A stretch of 64,000 bases of DNA from Mycolicibacterium madagascariense (GTDB taxonomy: Bacteria; Actinomycetota; Actinomycetes; Mycobacteriales; Mycobacteriaceae). The notes under the pieces are model-generated. The model did not search any database and had not been told where the DNA came from. It saw only the letters and a list, made by a program, of their open reading frames with translations. The position numbers were made by a program, and so were the translations under genes. This document shows positions 1-8,715 of this stretch, one piece after another (positions within the stretch are counted from its first letter, which is position 1; each line of letters begins with the position of its first letter). The stretch spans positions 5,580,001 to 5,644,000 of the forward strand of contig NZ_AP022610.1 in NCBI RefSeq assembly GCF_010729665.1, read 5' to 3'.

Positions 1-1
1 C

Positions 2-787
2 ATCGAGACGACGATGCTGCGCGACGGCGGCGACTACGTCATCAACGGGCGCAAGTGGTGGACCTCGGGTGCCAACGATCCGCGCTGCAAGATCCTGATC
101 GTGATGGGCCGGACCAACCCCGATGCGGCGTCGCATCAACAACAGTCGATGATCCTGGTGCCCATCGACACCCCCGGCGTGCAGATCGTGCGGTCGCTTC
201 CGGTGTTCGGCTGGCAGGACCAGCACGGGCACGCCGAGATCGTGTTCGACAACGTGCGGGTGCCGGCGAGCAATCTGCTCGGCGAGGAGGGCGGCGGTTT
301 CGCGATCGCGCAGGCCCGCCTCGGGCCCGGCCGGATCCATCACTGCATGCGTGCCATCGGGGTCGCCGAGCGGGCGCTGGCACTGATGGTGGACCGGGTG
401 AACAAGCGGATCGCGTTCGGCAAGCCGCTGGCCGAGCAGGGCGTCGTGCAGCAGCAGATCGCATTGTCGCGCAACGAGATCGACCAGGCGCGACTGCTGT
501 GCGAGAAGGCCGCCTGGACGATTGACAAGCACGGCAACAAGGAGGCCCGCAACCAGGTCGCGATGATCAAGGCCGTGGCGCCGCAGATGGCGTGCAACGT
601 GCTCGATCGCGCGATCCAGGTGCACGGCGGCGCCGGTGTCACCGATGACTTCCCGCTGGCGCGGCTGTATGGCTGGCACCGTGCCATGCGCCTCTTCGAC
701 GGTCCCGACGAGGTCCACATGCGCAGCATCGCCCGCGCTGAACTCGGCCGGGAGAAGGGCGCTCTCGCAGCCGCGGTGACGTCGTAG
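2..787 (+). CDS. fadE2: Acyl-CoA dehydrogenase, 3' part (FadE2-like)
   Basis: The reading frame is open to the left window edge, so the N-terminus is missing; 261 residues are visible. Flavin-dependent acyl-CoA dehydrogenases introduce the 2,3 double bond into acyl-CoAs in the cytosol. Visible family features are [10 protein letters not shown] in the middle beta domain, the C-terminal helical domain, and the flavin-contact stretch [17 protein letters not shown] near the end. The fragment resembles ACAD10/11-type enzymes. The stop TAG shares one base with the GTG start of ptpB, so the two are probably co-transcribed and translationally coupled. The same pair, fadE2 (Rv0154c) then ptpB (Rv0153c), exists in M. 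tuberculosis, and the gene symbol rests on that context. Substrate chain length cannot be read from the sequence. Confidence 0.85.
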   Translation: METTMLRDGGDYVINGRKWWTSGANDPRCKILIVMGRTNPDAASHQQQSMILVPIDTPGVQIVRSLPVFGWQDQHGHAEIVFDNVRVPASNLLGEEGGGFAIAQARLGPGRIHHCMRAIGVAERALALMVDRVNKRIAFGKPLAEQGVVQQQIALSRNEIDQARLLCEKAAWTIDKHGNKEARNQVAMIKAVAPQMACNVLDRAIQVHGGAGVTDDFPLARLYGWHRAMRLFDGPDEVHMRSIARAELGREKGALAAAVTS

Positions 788-1623
788 TGGTGTCGAGCGG
801 CACCGGGGTCTCCACCGGTAACGAGCTGTCGGGCGCGTGGAACTTCCGTGACGTCGCCGAGCAGACGGGCATCCGGCCGGGCAGGTTGTTCCGCTCCAGC
901 GAGCTCAGCCGTCTCGACGACGCCGGGCGTGCCGCGTTGGCGACGTTGGGCGTCGGCGACGTCGTCGATCTTCGCTCCGAGCGCGAGGTCGAGCGCCGGG
1001 GCAGCGGGCGGGTGCCCGACGGTGTGTCCGTTCACCAGTTGCCGTTCCACGAGCTGGCCGTCGGTGATGGGACCGACGCCCCGCACGACACCGCGTTCCA
1101 GAAGATGCTGACCGCCGAGACCGACGATGCGGCCGAAGCGGAGGCGGCGGCCGCGGCGGGTCGGTTCATGAACCAGGAGTACGACCAGTTCCCGAGGCTC
1201 CCCGGTGCGCACATCGCTGTGCGGCAGGTGATTTCGCTACTTGCCGACGAGCGGCCGGTCATCGCACACTGCTTCGCGGGCAAGGACCGCACCGGGTTCA
1301 CCGTGGCCCTGGTGCTCGACGCCATCGGCGTCGGGCGCGAGCAGATCATGGCGGACTTCCTCCGCAGCAACGCCGCCGCGCCCCAGCTTCGCGAGCGGAT
1401 CCTCGAGTCGGTCCGCACCAGGGCCGCAGAGTCCGCGACGCCGGAGATCGTCACGTTCGCCGAGGCACGGCTGACCGACGAGGTGATCGGTGTGCGCGAG
1501 GAGTACCTGGACACCGCGTGGCGCGCCATCGAGGCCGACTACGGGTCGACGGCCAATTACCTTGCTGCGCTTGGCGTCAACGACGAACAGGTGATGCGGC
1601 TGCGGACGTCACTGCTGGCCTGA
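787..1623 (+). CDS. ptpB: Protein tyrosine/lipid phosphatase PtpB
   Basis: This 278-residue protein contains the phosphatase P-loop HCFAGKDRTGF with Cys162 as predicted nucleophile, in the form typical of M. tuberculosis PtpB rather than the classical HCX5R loop followed by S/T. The N-terminus GAWNFRDV and LFRSSELSRL also match PtpB. PtpB of M. tuberculosis is a secreted dual- or triple-specificity phosphatase acting on phosphotyrosine and phosphoinositides; no signal peptide is visible here. The GTG start overlaps the fadE2 stop by one base, and a second in-frame GTG follows at once, so the true start could be three bases downstream. The neighbouring gene faces it with a 22-base gap. Confidence 0.9.
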   Translation: MVSSGTGVSTGNELSGAWNFRDVAEQTGIRPGRLFRSSELSRLDDAGRAALATLGVGDVVDLRSEREVERRGSGRVPDGVSVHQLPFHELAVGDGTDAPHDTAFQKMLTAETDDAAEAEAAAAAGRFMNQEYDQFPRLPGAHIAVRQVISLLADERPVIAHCFAGKDRTGFTVALVLDAIGVGREQIMADFLRSNAAAPQLRERILESVRTRAAESATPEIVTFAEARLTDEVIGVREEYLDTAWRAIEADYGSTANYLAALGVNDEQVMRLRTSLLA

Positions 1624-1645
1624 CGTCTCGGAGGCGTCAATTGGG

Positions 1646-1966
1646 TCAGTCGCGGGCAATCTCGATGTCGGAGAACAACACGCGGACGCCGCCGGTCGAC
1701 AACTCTCCCATGGCCTGGAAGAACGCGCCGGCCTCCTGGGTCGCAACGGCTGCGCTGGCGGCGTCGTAGTCGGGGTAGTAGAGGTCGATCATTCGGTAGG
1801 CCGGCGTCGGCGAACCGTCCTCCTTGGGCCACACCTTGGACGTTTCGAATCGGATGTAGCCCGGGATCTTGCGCGCGAGACCCAATTGCTGTGTCTCGTA
1901 GGCAGATTCGAAGGCTTCGGGGTCGGTGGGGTTGTCGTAGATGACGGTGATCTTGGTTTCGGCCAT
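1646..1966 (-). CDS. EthD-family small protein
   Basis: A 106-residue protein with the EthD / dimeric alpha-beta barrel pattern: it begins MAETKITVIYDNPTDPEAF, followed by an HxxL-like helix (YETQQLGLARKIPG) and a C-terminal beta strand. EthD proteins are small dimers with ferredoxin-like folds, some linked to ether or polyketide degradation; the exact reaction is usually unknown. The ATG at 1966 was chosen over one 15 bases upstream because family members begin close to this methionine. The gene runs toward ptpB. Its upstream end lies only 49 bases from the espK stop, which is the left edge of the proposed inversion. In the un-inverted order it would be the last gene of the 20-26 kb operon. 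Confidence 0.7.
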   Translation of the reverse strand: MAETKITVIYDNPTDPEAFESAYETQQLGLARKIPGYIRFETSKVWPKEDGSPTPAYRMIDLYYPDYDAASAAVATQEAGAFFQAMGELSTGGVRVLFSDIEIARD

Positions 1967-2015
1967 GCGACGATCATGCACCTCTGCGTACGTCGGCGCA
2001 GGGCTCTGGCCGAGC

Positions 2016-4169
2016 TCACCCGCCGATGGCCTCCGAGGTCAGCACGCCGACGTGCTGCCAGTAGATCCAGTCGGCAATGGCTGCGCGCTGGGCGCTGGGT
2101 TCGACGGCCCGATACGCCGCGTGCAGGGCGTGTTCCTGTGCGTGCGCGGCGTAGGCGACGAACGCCGTGAGGTGGGTGACGCCGCGGGTCGACGCGGTAC
2201 TCATCAAGGGCTTGGCGAGTTCAAACCAGAGCGCGGCGGACCGGTCCGCGGGGGCGCTCTGGTCTACCGGGGCTGGGGGCAGCAGGTGTGACAGCGCCGC
2301 GTCCGCAGTGGCGCTCAGTCGCTCGGCGACCTCGGGGGCGAGCACCTCCAACCGACTGCGGCCCGTCAGCCGTCCCGTCTCCGGGATGTCCGTGGGCTCG
2401 ATGGCGATCGTGCGGACGCCGGGGTCGACGCCGGCGAACTGTTCGACCGTTGCGATCACGGCCGTCAGTCGTTGCTCGTGCGCTCGGGCCCAACCCTGCA
2501 GGGCCCGAATGGGGTACGTCGCCCAAGTGCCGCGTTCGGTCGGCGCGATGGACTCGTCGGCCGACGCCATCGTCACGTGTGGCGGGAGCTCGACGTCGTC
2601 GGGGATGTAGCCGACGCCGTAGCTGTTGGCGACCACGATCGAGCCGTCCGCGGTCACGCCGGTCGCCCAGAAGAAGCCGTAGACGGGTGCGCCCATGTTG
2701 AGGGCGGCGGCGATGCGGCGCGCCCGGATCAGTGCGGCACCGGGATGGTCGGAGCGCCGCAGCCCGGCAGGCATCGCCGCGGACAGCGCCGCGTCGCGCT
2801 GCCGACGCACGGCTGACACCGGCACAGGCGCCAGACCCGTTGTGGCGTCCGGTTTGCCCGCGGCCAGAACGCCGGCACCCGTCACGGTGGCCGGCGGCGG
2901 GCCGACGCCCGCGACGGGAGGAACCGCCGGCGGCGGCGTGAGCGGCATGGGCGGGTTGAGGGGTGGCGGCGGCTGGCTGGTCGACGCTGGCGGGCCACCG
3001 ACGACGCTCGGTGCACTGCTCGCCGCGGTGACGGACTGATGGCGCGCGCTCGCCGTCGCGGCGGTGTCGGTCGGCATGCTCGGGGCGGGCGGGGGCGGTG
3101 CGGTGGGCGCGTTGGTTGCGGTCGTTGAGGTCGTTGAGGTTGGCGCCGTGGGCGGTGCCGACGCGAAATTCTTGGCGAACTGCTCGACGGGCGCCCTCTC
3201 CAGGCCACCGCCGGCGGTGGCCGCCATGGGCGTCGACTTGAGTTCAATCGCAATGGGTTTGGACGTGAGCGTGGTGGACGGCGGGACGGGGGTGGTGGTT
3301 GGCGATGTGTTGATGGCGGTGGGGGTGGGGGTGGGTGGAGCGGGAGTAGGGGTTGGTGGGGGTGCGTACTGCAACTCGTCGCGAGGGAAAGATTCTGAAT
3401 CGCGGCCGTGTAACGTAACCGCCGAAGCCACCTCGGGGGACAAAGGATTGGCGCCTCGGTCCGCGACAAGTTGCTTGGTCGCCCCTCGGGCCGACGTGGC
3501 GACGGAGCGCGCGCAGACGGGCTGAGTAGGCCCACCGAGCTCTGCCACTTTCGGGCTGACGCCACTTCGCGACTCGGTCGAAATCCTGGTTTCAGGACCC
3601 AGAACGCGCCTCAGAACCTTCGACTGGCTCTTCTCATTCACGCCACTTCCGGCAGCGGGGTAGAGGTGTTCGTTTTCAATCGCCTCTCCCACTGCGCTGA
3701 CGACAGCCGAGTTCTCCTTCTGAACCCGATCGATGATCAGACTGATCTGGCGGTCGCGCTGGGTCTGGCTATAAGTGCCGTCCGAGGCAACTCTTTCAAT
3801 TTCACTATCGGCGCCTCGACACAGGTCATAGATCAATCTCTTTGAATCTATGATCAGCTCTCGAACCACGCAATGAAATTTAATTGCAGTGTTCAGTTGA
3901 TCGAACGAGCCCTCGATCCGACCGACTATGTATCGAGAACGCGCGCTTCCGGCCAGTGCTGCATCACCTTCCCAAATATGGTCGTCGTTGATCGCAGCGT
4001 GAGCTTCCTCCCATGAAACCATTGCTGAATAAACATCGGCTAGGACCCGCCGAAGACGGTCGGCTTGGGATGTATGAGCGTCCTCGTCCGCTGACGGCCA
4101 AGCACCGGGGGGCGCCGTCATTCGACTTGTGTAAAGACCGGAGGGCCTCTGAATACTCGTCGCAATCAC
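2016..4169 (-). CDS. espK: ESX-1 secretion-associated protein EspK
   Basis: A 717-residue protein with three parts: an N-terminal helical domain (about residues 1-170), a long Pro/Thr/Ala-rich linker, and a C-terminal domain of about 265 residues with ARRIAAALN, YGFFW, SIVVANSYG and IPETGRLTGRSRLEV as in M. tuberculosis EspK (Rv3879c). EspK binds EspB and acts as its chaperone in ESX-1 export. The GTG at 4169 is chosen because it overlaps the upstream stop as GTGA, and because SIQRPSGLYTSRM directly after it resembles the EspK N-terminus (SITRPTGSY...). The alternative ATG at 4121 would remove that conserved start, and an in-frame start at 4235 would overlap the upstream gene by 70 bases. The N-terminal half is noticeably richer in A+T than the rest of the window. 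Confidence 0.88.
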   Translation of the reverse strand: MIATSIQRPSGLYTSRMTAPPGAWPSADEDAHTSQADRLRRVLADVYSAMVSWEEAHAAINDDHIWEGDAALAGSARSRYIVGRIEGSFDQLNTAIKFHCVVRELIIDSKRLIYDLCRGADSEIERVASDGTYSQTQRDRQISLIIDRVQKENSAVVSAVGEAIENEHLYPAAGSGVNEKSQSKVLRRVLGPETRISTESRSGVSPKVAELGGPTQPVCARSVATSARGATKQLVADRGANPLSPEVASAVTLHGRDSESFPRDELQYAPPPTPTPAPPTPTPTAINTSPTTTPVPPSTTLTSKPIAIELKSTPMAATAGGGLERAPVEQFAKNFASAPPTAPTSTTSTTATNAPTAPPPPAPSMPTDTAATASARHQSVTAASSAPSVVGGPPASTSQPPPPLNPPMPLTPPPAVPPVAGVGPPPATVTGAGVLAAGKPDATTGLAPVPVSAVRRQRDAALSAAMPAGLRRSDHPGAALIRARRIAAALNMGAPVYGFFWATGVTADGSIVVANSYGVGYIPDDVELPPHVTMASADESIAPTERGTWATYPIRALQGWARAHEQRLTAVIATVEQFAGVDPGVRTIAIEPTDIPETGRLTGRSRLEVLAPEVAERLSATADAALSHLLPPAPVDQSAPADRSAALWFELAKPLMSTASTRGVTHLTAFVAYAAHAQEHALHAAYRAVEPSAQRAAIADWIYWQHVGVLTSEAIGG

Positions 4170-5296
4170 CTGCCTGCCGCACTGCAGGCTGCGGAGACAA
4201 GGTTCGCGAACTTGAATGCGACGGAACTCAACCATCCGTCAGCGGCGTCATACTCATCGCCCACAGTGAGATAGGCCATCAAGTAGCGTCCGGTGGAGAA
4301 CGCGAAGTCGCTCAGAACCGGGTTAAAGCTGCGCCTGGCCGCTTCGTCTACCTCGTTTGCGTAGGCCTCGAGAAGAGGCTGGACCGACTGCTCCAGCACC
4401 CTTCTGAGAGGGTTCCACTGTGAAGCCGGTGTTGCCGCGTCGGCAGAAGCCCACAATGCGGTCCGAATATTGAAGTCGTCGAGCCTTTGAATAAACCCGC
4501 TGCACTCAGGATCAGGATCGCTCATGAAAGTGCGTGGAGCGGAGGATTTCTCTGGCTTGGCTACGCCGGACGGCCGAGGCGCCTTCGGAACTGTAATGCC
4601 CCGGCTGGCCGATCCGAACGTGATCGTATTGCAAATCCCGATGACCGCTGAGGCAGCGTTGACGTTAGCGGAAGCGAGCTCATCGTCGATCTGTTCATAA
4701 TCGTAAGTACTGTTGATGTATGCACGCCCGTAAGCACTGAACTGCTCGTATAGCTCTCGGACCACACGGTGAGGCGTCTGCTTAGCGAGCTCGATCGACC
4801 GATCTGCGGCATTCCGCATCGCTCTAACGACGAGATCGATCTCCTCACGTTGCTGTGCGGTCCAGAGGGAGGTTGGCCCCAGCGTTCCTCGCATCTCACC
4901 CCAACCGCCCCTTTCGATTTCGCTCAGCTCGTTGCTTATGCCAACCCAAGCACCACACGTCGGCTCATCCGTAATGATCGACACCGGCCCCGTGTCATTC
5001 GCACTGGCGTAGTCACTGGGCGTACCGGTTGTCAAAGCAGTCGCCCCGCGCCCGCCCTCCCGACCGGTGACGTACAACGTCGCCGCCACGCTCACGCCAA
5101 TCACCACCAGCAGGACCACGGCCATCAGTAGCCACCTTCGGACGCCGCGCCTACGGGTCGGCACGGGCGGCAACGGCCAGGGACCGGGTTGCCAGACTGG
5201 GTCCGACGGACGCGGGGGCCCCGTGGGCGAGTCGCTGCCCTGAGGCGGGCCGGGCCACGGCGGGGGTTGCCCACCGCTGTCAGGCGGTGTACTCAT
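4166..5296 (-). CDS. Unrecognised Pro-rich, single-span membrane protein between espL and espK
   Basis: I do not recognise a named family. The 376-residue protein has a Pro/Gly-rich cytoplasmic N-terminus (residues 1-45), a basic stretch (RRRGVRR), one hydrophobic segment (about residues 54-76, LLMAVVLLVVIGVSVAATLYV) and an exported domain of about 290 residues. Within that domain two similar helical halves may be present, one near TCGAWVGISNELSEIERGGW and one near ECSGFIQRLDDFNIRTALW; both are followed by residues of the type LR.VLEQ / VVRELYEQ and a later cysteine, suggesting an internal duplication with paired cysteines. Upstream is GGAG eight bases before the ATG. The stop forms GTGA with the espK start, so it sits in the espB-espL-espK operon. 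The protein is probably an ESX-1 accessory factor on the outer face of the inner membrane; that is inference from position only. M. tuberculosis has no gene here. Confidence 0.75.
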   Translation of the reverse strand: MSTPPDSGGQPPPWPGPPQGSDSPTGPPRPSDPVWQPGPWPLPPVPTRRRGVRRWLLMAVVLLVVIGVSVAATLYVTGREGGRGATALTTGTPSDYASANDTGPVSIITDEPTCGAWVGISNELSEIERGGWGEMRGTLGPTSLWTAQQREEIDLVVRAMRNAADRSIELAKQTPHRVVRELYEQFSAYGRAYINSTYDYEQIDDELASANVNAASAVIGICNTITFGSASRGITVPKAPRPSGVAKPEKSSAPRTFMSDPDPECSGFIQRLDDFNIRTALWASADAATPASQWNPLRRVLEQSVQPLLEAYANEVDEAARRSFNPVLSDFAFSTGRYLMAYLTVGDEYDAADGWLSSVAFKFANLVSAACSAAGR

Positions 5297-5438
5297 GCGG
5301 CGTCTCCGGCGGCTGCGCGGTCCATTTCTTCACTCCTACAACAGCTTCGAGCCGCATCCGCGGCATCCGGGCTCCCCTTCATCACCCTAGGCGCCCCTCG
5401 CCGCACCCCTTCGCACCAAAATGTCCGCGCAACGGGGA

Positions 5439-5780
5439 CTAGCTGATCACCTCGCGAAGTTCCCGCACCATCTCTGCGACGGTGGTGCCCATGCGCTCTC
5501 GGTCCGCCGCGAGCGACGCCACCGCACGGGCGCCCGCATGATCAAGCGCCTCGTTGATCCGCTCCGCGACCACGTCTGCGCCAAGGCGAAGCAAACCGTC
5601 TTCGATGAAGACGTCGACGAGCCAATGGTGCCCGTTCAGCGTCACCTCGACCGTCTCCGCCTCATCAGTCGCGATGAACGACTCGCCGGCCATCTTGTCC
5701 AGCTGCTCGTCCATCAAGGCCTGGAGCCGTTGGGCGTATCTGAGCACGGCGTCGACACGGGAATGCGGATCGTTCGTCAT
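5439..5780 (-). CDS. espL: ESX-1 accessory protein EspL
   Basis: A 113-residue protein with the EspL (Rv3880c) core: FIATDEAETVEVTLNGHHWL followed by VFIEDGLLRLGADVVAERINEAL. The fold expected is YbaB-like (nucleoid-associated protein family), with helices at both ends and a central beta sheet. In pathogenic mycobacteria EspL stabilises EspE, EspF and EspH and is required for ESX-1 function. The ATG overlaps the espB stop as ATGA, so translation is probably coupled to espB. A 142-base gap follows before the next gene of the operon. Confidence 0.9.
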   Translation of the reverse strand: MTNDPHSRVDAVLRYAQRLQALMDEQLDKMAGESFIATDEAETVEVTLNGHHWLVDVFIEDGLLRLGADVVAERINEALDHAGARAVASLAADRERMGTTVAEMVRELREVIS

Positions 5781-7297
5781 TTCGAGTCCTTGGGGTCCTG
5801 TACGGTCCTGCGTCTGCGCGCACCGATGACTTCCTCGGTGTAGTCCCGGTCCTCGACGTAGAGGGCCTCGTCCGGTGACAGGCCCGGTGTACGTCGCTTC
5901 TCCCGAGCCCCACCCGCACCCTGTCCGTGCATGGGCGCACCTCCGACCCCGCCACCGAGTGGCATCCCGCCCGGGGGAGGCGTCTCGCCCAAGCCCGGGC
6001 TGAGCGGGACCTGCGGGGGTCGTGAGATAGCCGCGGATACGTCACCGAGCCTGTGCGGCGACGGTATCGAGCCGGCGGCCGATCCACCCGAGCCTCCGCC
6101 GCCGCCACCCATTCCGGACTCGGCAGCGGCAGGTCTCACCATCGGTCCTTCGATGGCACCCGCCGAGTCGTCGCGACCGAGGTGGCTCGCCACGTCCCCA
6201 GTCGGCAGTGCACCGGAGGGCGGGCCACCACCCGTCGGAGAGCCCTGTCCTCCCGCGCCCGTGGGGTGTTCCCCGCCAGGCGGTGGCGCGGGCGGGCTCG
6301 TGTCCTTCTGCCGCTGCGGCGACGAACCCCGCACAACGGGTCTTCCCATGCTGCCGGCGACACCGCCTTGGGCGTTCGCCCCAGTTTCCTCGGCACCGCC
6401 GGACGCGGGCGACGGCCGTCGGCCGGTGTTTCCTGCGGCAGGCCCGTCACCCACCGGTGTTGGCGGCTCCAGTCCGGTGATGCGTTGCGGCATGACCGAA
6501 TTCGCATAGTCCGCCCGAATGTGTTCGGACTGATGCTGCAGCTGCTCCATCTGAGTCATGGCGCTCACCTGGTTTCCCAGACCCACGTCGGCCAAGAGCG
6601 TCTCGTACTGCTGGTAGACGGGCGTGTGCGCTCCCGTCGCGGCGAGATGCGCATCGACGATTCGGTGCGCCTCGGCCGCCAGTTGCTGCCAGGCCTGGCC
6701 GAGCTTTGCGAGCCACGCGCCGTACCGAACGAGCTTCTCGTACGCCGCGGTGGCGGCCGCCCCCTCCCAGTGGCGTATCGGTGCCTGCATGCTCGCGGCA
6801 GCCTCCCCCAGGCGCACGCCATTGGCGTACCACGCGGCAGCCGCCGTTTGCAGCGAGACGCCATGGTCCCCGTCGGACAGTCGCTGCTGAGCCACGTCGA
6901 CGTGCAGGGCCTCCTCCCCCGGAGGGAGACCCGCCGCTTCGGGGGACGGGGGTGCCATGGGCTCAGGTATCGAGCCGCTCTCCGGGACGACGGGTTCCGG
7001 CGGTGGACCGGTGCCGTCGAGACTCCTCTTCGCTCCCTCGTCGACCCGGTCGTAGGCGTCGGCGACCGATCTCAGCGTCTCGGCCAGACGGAATGCCTCG
7101 ACCTGCCCGTACGCCTGGTTGGCCACGAGGTAGTCGGCGTCCAGGCGGAGCAATGCGACCGCAGCATGCGTGCTGGCCAGGGCGTCCGGGGGCCGCAGAT
7201 CGGGAACGAGCGTCTCGGCGTCGCCGAGCTCCACGTTCGCAACCTCACTGGCCCGGGTGCGCAGATCTTCCGTATCGACGTCGATGCCGCCGCCCAT
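5777..7297 (-). CDS. espB: ESX-1 secreted protein EspB
   Basis: A 506-residue EspB homologue. The N-terminal part is a fused PE/PPE-like helical bundle: secretion motif YxxxD at Y82-D86 (YDRVD) and a WxG turn at 177-179 (WEG). Residues beyond about 290 are low-complexity Pro/Gly/Ala, ending in DEALYVEDRDYTEEVIGARRRR, which closely matches the C-terminus of M. tuberculosis EspB, where MycP1 cleaves the tail. EspB forms heptameric rings and binds phospholipid. The ATG at 7297 was chosen because AGGAGG lies eight bases before it; the open frame continues far upstream inside eccE1 but only as out-of-frame shadow sequence. The stop overlaps the espL start. Confidence 0.92.
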   Translation of the reverse strand: MGGGIDVDTEDLRTRASEVANVELGDAETLVPDLRPPDALASTHAAVALLRLDADYLVANQAYGQVEAFRLAETLRSVADAYDRVDEGAKRSLDGTGPPPEPVVPESGSIPEPMAPPSPEAAGLPPGEEALHVDVAQQRLSDGDHGVSLQTAAAAWYANGVRLGEAAASMQAPIRHWEGAAATAAYEKLVRYGAWLAKLGQAWQQLAAEAHRIVDAHLAATGAHTPVYQQYETLLADVGLGNQVSAMTQMEQLQHQSEHIRADYANSVMPQRITGLEPPTPVGDGPAAGNTGRRPSPASGGAEETGANAQGGVAGSMGRPVVRGSSPQRQKDTSPPAPPPGGEHPTGAGGQGSPTGGGPPSGALPTGDVASHLGRDDSAGAIEGPMVRPAAAESGMGGGGGGSGGSAAGSIPSPHRLGDVSAAISRPPQVPLSPGLGETPPPGGMPLGGGVGGAPMHGQGAGGAREKRRTPGLSPDEALYVEDRDYTEEVIGARRRRTVQDPKDSK

Positions 7298-7305
7298 CCG
7301 TCCTC

Positions 7306-8715
7306 CTATGGCTCCGCGTGTGCGAGTGTCATCTGGTAGCGGCTCTCTTCGCGCGGAGTGACCAACCGGATCGGCAGCCGCCGATGACGTGGGGTCTCGA
7401 TGTGGCCGTCCCGCAACGTCACTCGACTGATGTCCGGACGCGTCCCGAGGTACGTGGTCGACCGGGGCCACGCGATCGATGGGTCGGTGCCGATCCGGGC
7501 GTTGATGGAGCCGGCGAAGTCGGCGAACTGCGGGCCGAGGGTTACGACGGCGCCTGCGGCAGCCGACCTCACCACGAACTGGGTGAACAGCCGCGCATCG
7601 TCCCCGAGTTCGATGCACGAGTCGACGTCGTCGAACGGTAGGTAGACCGGGCACCGGTTGGCCGTCTCGCCCACCAGGACGCCCGCCGATCCGATCGGAA
7701 GTTCGAAGTGGCGGCCGGCCGTGGGACAGTCCCCACTCAGCGCGGCTCGTTGCCCGCCGTGCAGACACGAAAACCCCTGTGGCGTGGACGGACTGGTGGA
7801 CGTGGTGAGCAGTACCGTCGCCCTGGGCGCCTGCCCCGCACGGATCCGCACCCTCGTCACGACGTGATCCGACCGTGCCGACCACCACGCGTCGGGTCCT
7901 CCCGCGGCGGTGTATGCGGTCGTGAACGATCCCCGTCCCCTCACGTACGACCATGCCTCGCGGTGGAAGTCGATGCCGGTGGCACGGTCGAATTCCTCGA
8001 AACCGTCGGCACACCGCGCATCGACCCCCGAGCTCGCCAGGTGGTCGGCGAGCCGGGTCGCCGACGCGACCAGATAGCGGGCCACCCCGGCCACACCGGT
8101 GTCGCGCCGCAGCGCCCATCTGCGCGCTTCGTCGGGATGGGCGCGCACCACGATCCAGGTGCGGCGGTGGGCGGGGGCCGGTGCCGGACCGACCACCTGT
8201 TCGTAGAGCGCGACGAGGCCTGGCGGCGCAACCCGACCGACCCGATACCCGGCAGACACGACGTCGGCATCGAGGCCTGGGCAGAAGGTCGCGACGATGC
8301 GCTGCACCAGCTCGGTGTTCACCACGTCATCGGTGCGCGCCGCGCCGGCGACGATCACCGTTGGCGTGAACGGCCGCGCCACGAGCTCGACGAGGGCCAC
8401 GAGACGGTCCCCCTGCCAACGCACCGCGACGCGGTCACCCGGCCGCACCGTCGTGCCGATCGAGGGCTCCGACGCCGCGGCCGGGGGTTCACCGCGGCGC
8501 CGCCGCCAGGCGACGACGGCCGCGATCCAGGCGGTCGCGCGTCGACCACGCACCGTGAACGTGATTGCCAATGAACCGATTACGACCGACGTGACCGCCA
8601 GCCAGCTCAGGTGCCGGTCGACGAGGACGACCACCAGCCCGGGGAGTACCGCGGCCGCCGAGGCGAGGTGGCCCGTCGTGACGCGGACGCCGAAGGACGG
8701 CCGAGGGTCGGTCAT
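7306..8715 (-). CDS. eccE1: ESX-1 membrane component EccE1
   Basis: A 469-residue protein with two N-terminal membrane segments (about residues 18-35 and 39-56), then a basic stretch and a large cytosolic domain, the EccE architecture. EccE sits at the outer edge of the EccB-C-D-E inner-membrane complex of type VII systems. Motifs include RTWIVVRAHPDEARRW and GFSCLHGGQ. The ATG at 8715 overlaps the mycP1 stop as ATGA; a longer frame upstream lies inside mycP1. Eight bases separate its stop from the espB start, so mycP1-eccE1-espB-espL form one tightly packed operon. Confidence 0.92.
   Translation of the reverse strand: MTDPRPSFGVRVTTGHLASAAAVLPGLVVVLVDRHLSWLAVTSVVIGSLAITFTVRGRRATAWIAAVVAWRRRRGEPPAAASEPSIGTTVRPGDRVAVRWQGDRLVALVELVARPFTPTVIVAGAARTDDVVNTELVQRIVATFCPGLDADVVSAGYRVGRVAPPGLVALYEQVVGPAPAPAHRRTWIVVRAHPDEARRWALRRDTGVAGVARYLVASATRLADHLASSGVDARCADGFEEFDRATGIDFHREAWSYVRGRGSFTTAYTAAGGPDAWWSARSDHVVTRVRIRAGQAPRATVLLTTSTSPSTPQGFSCLHGGQRAALSGDCPTAGRHFELPIGSAGVLVGETANRCPVYLPFDDVDSCIELGDDARLFTQFVVRSAAAGAVVTLGPQFADFAGSINARIGTDPSIAWPRSTTYLGTRPDISRVTLRDGHIETPRHRRLPIRLVTPREESRYQMTLAHAEP

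Noticed and set aside
1967..2015. Inverted repeats or an insertion sequence at the inversion breakpoints
   Set aside because: Comparison with 26,442-26,458 in both orientations gave only trivial matches (five or six bases); no transposase gene is in the window.
2816..3370. The Pro/Thr-coding stretch as a microsatellite or CRISPR-like array
   Set aside because: It is an irregular low-complexity linker in frame with espK; no regular repeat-spacer pattern was seen here or elsewhere in the window.
7298..8119. A long in-frame extension upstream of espB inside eccE1
   Set aside because: It has no ribosome site, overlaps eccE1 in another frame, and its Arg/Gly-rich translation is typical of shadow frames in high-GC DNA. 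The espB ATG at 7,297 has AGGAGG before it.
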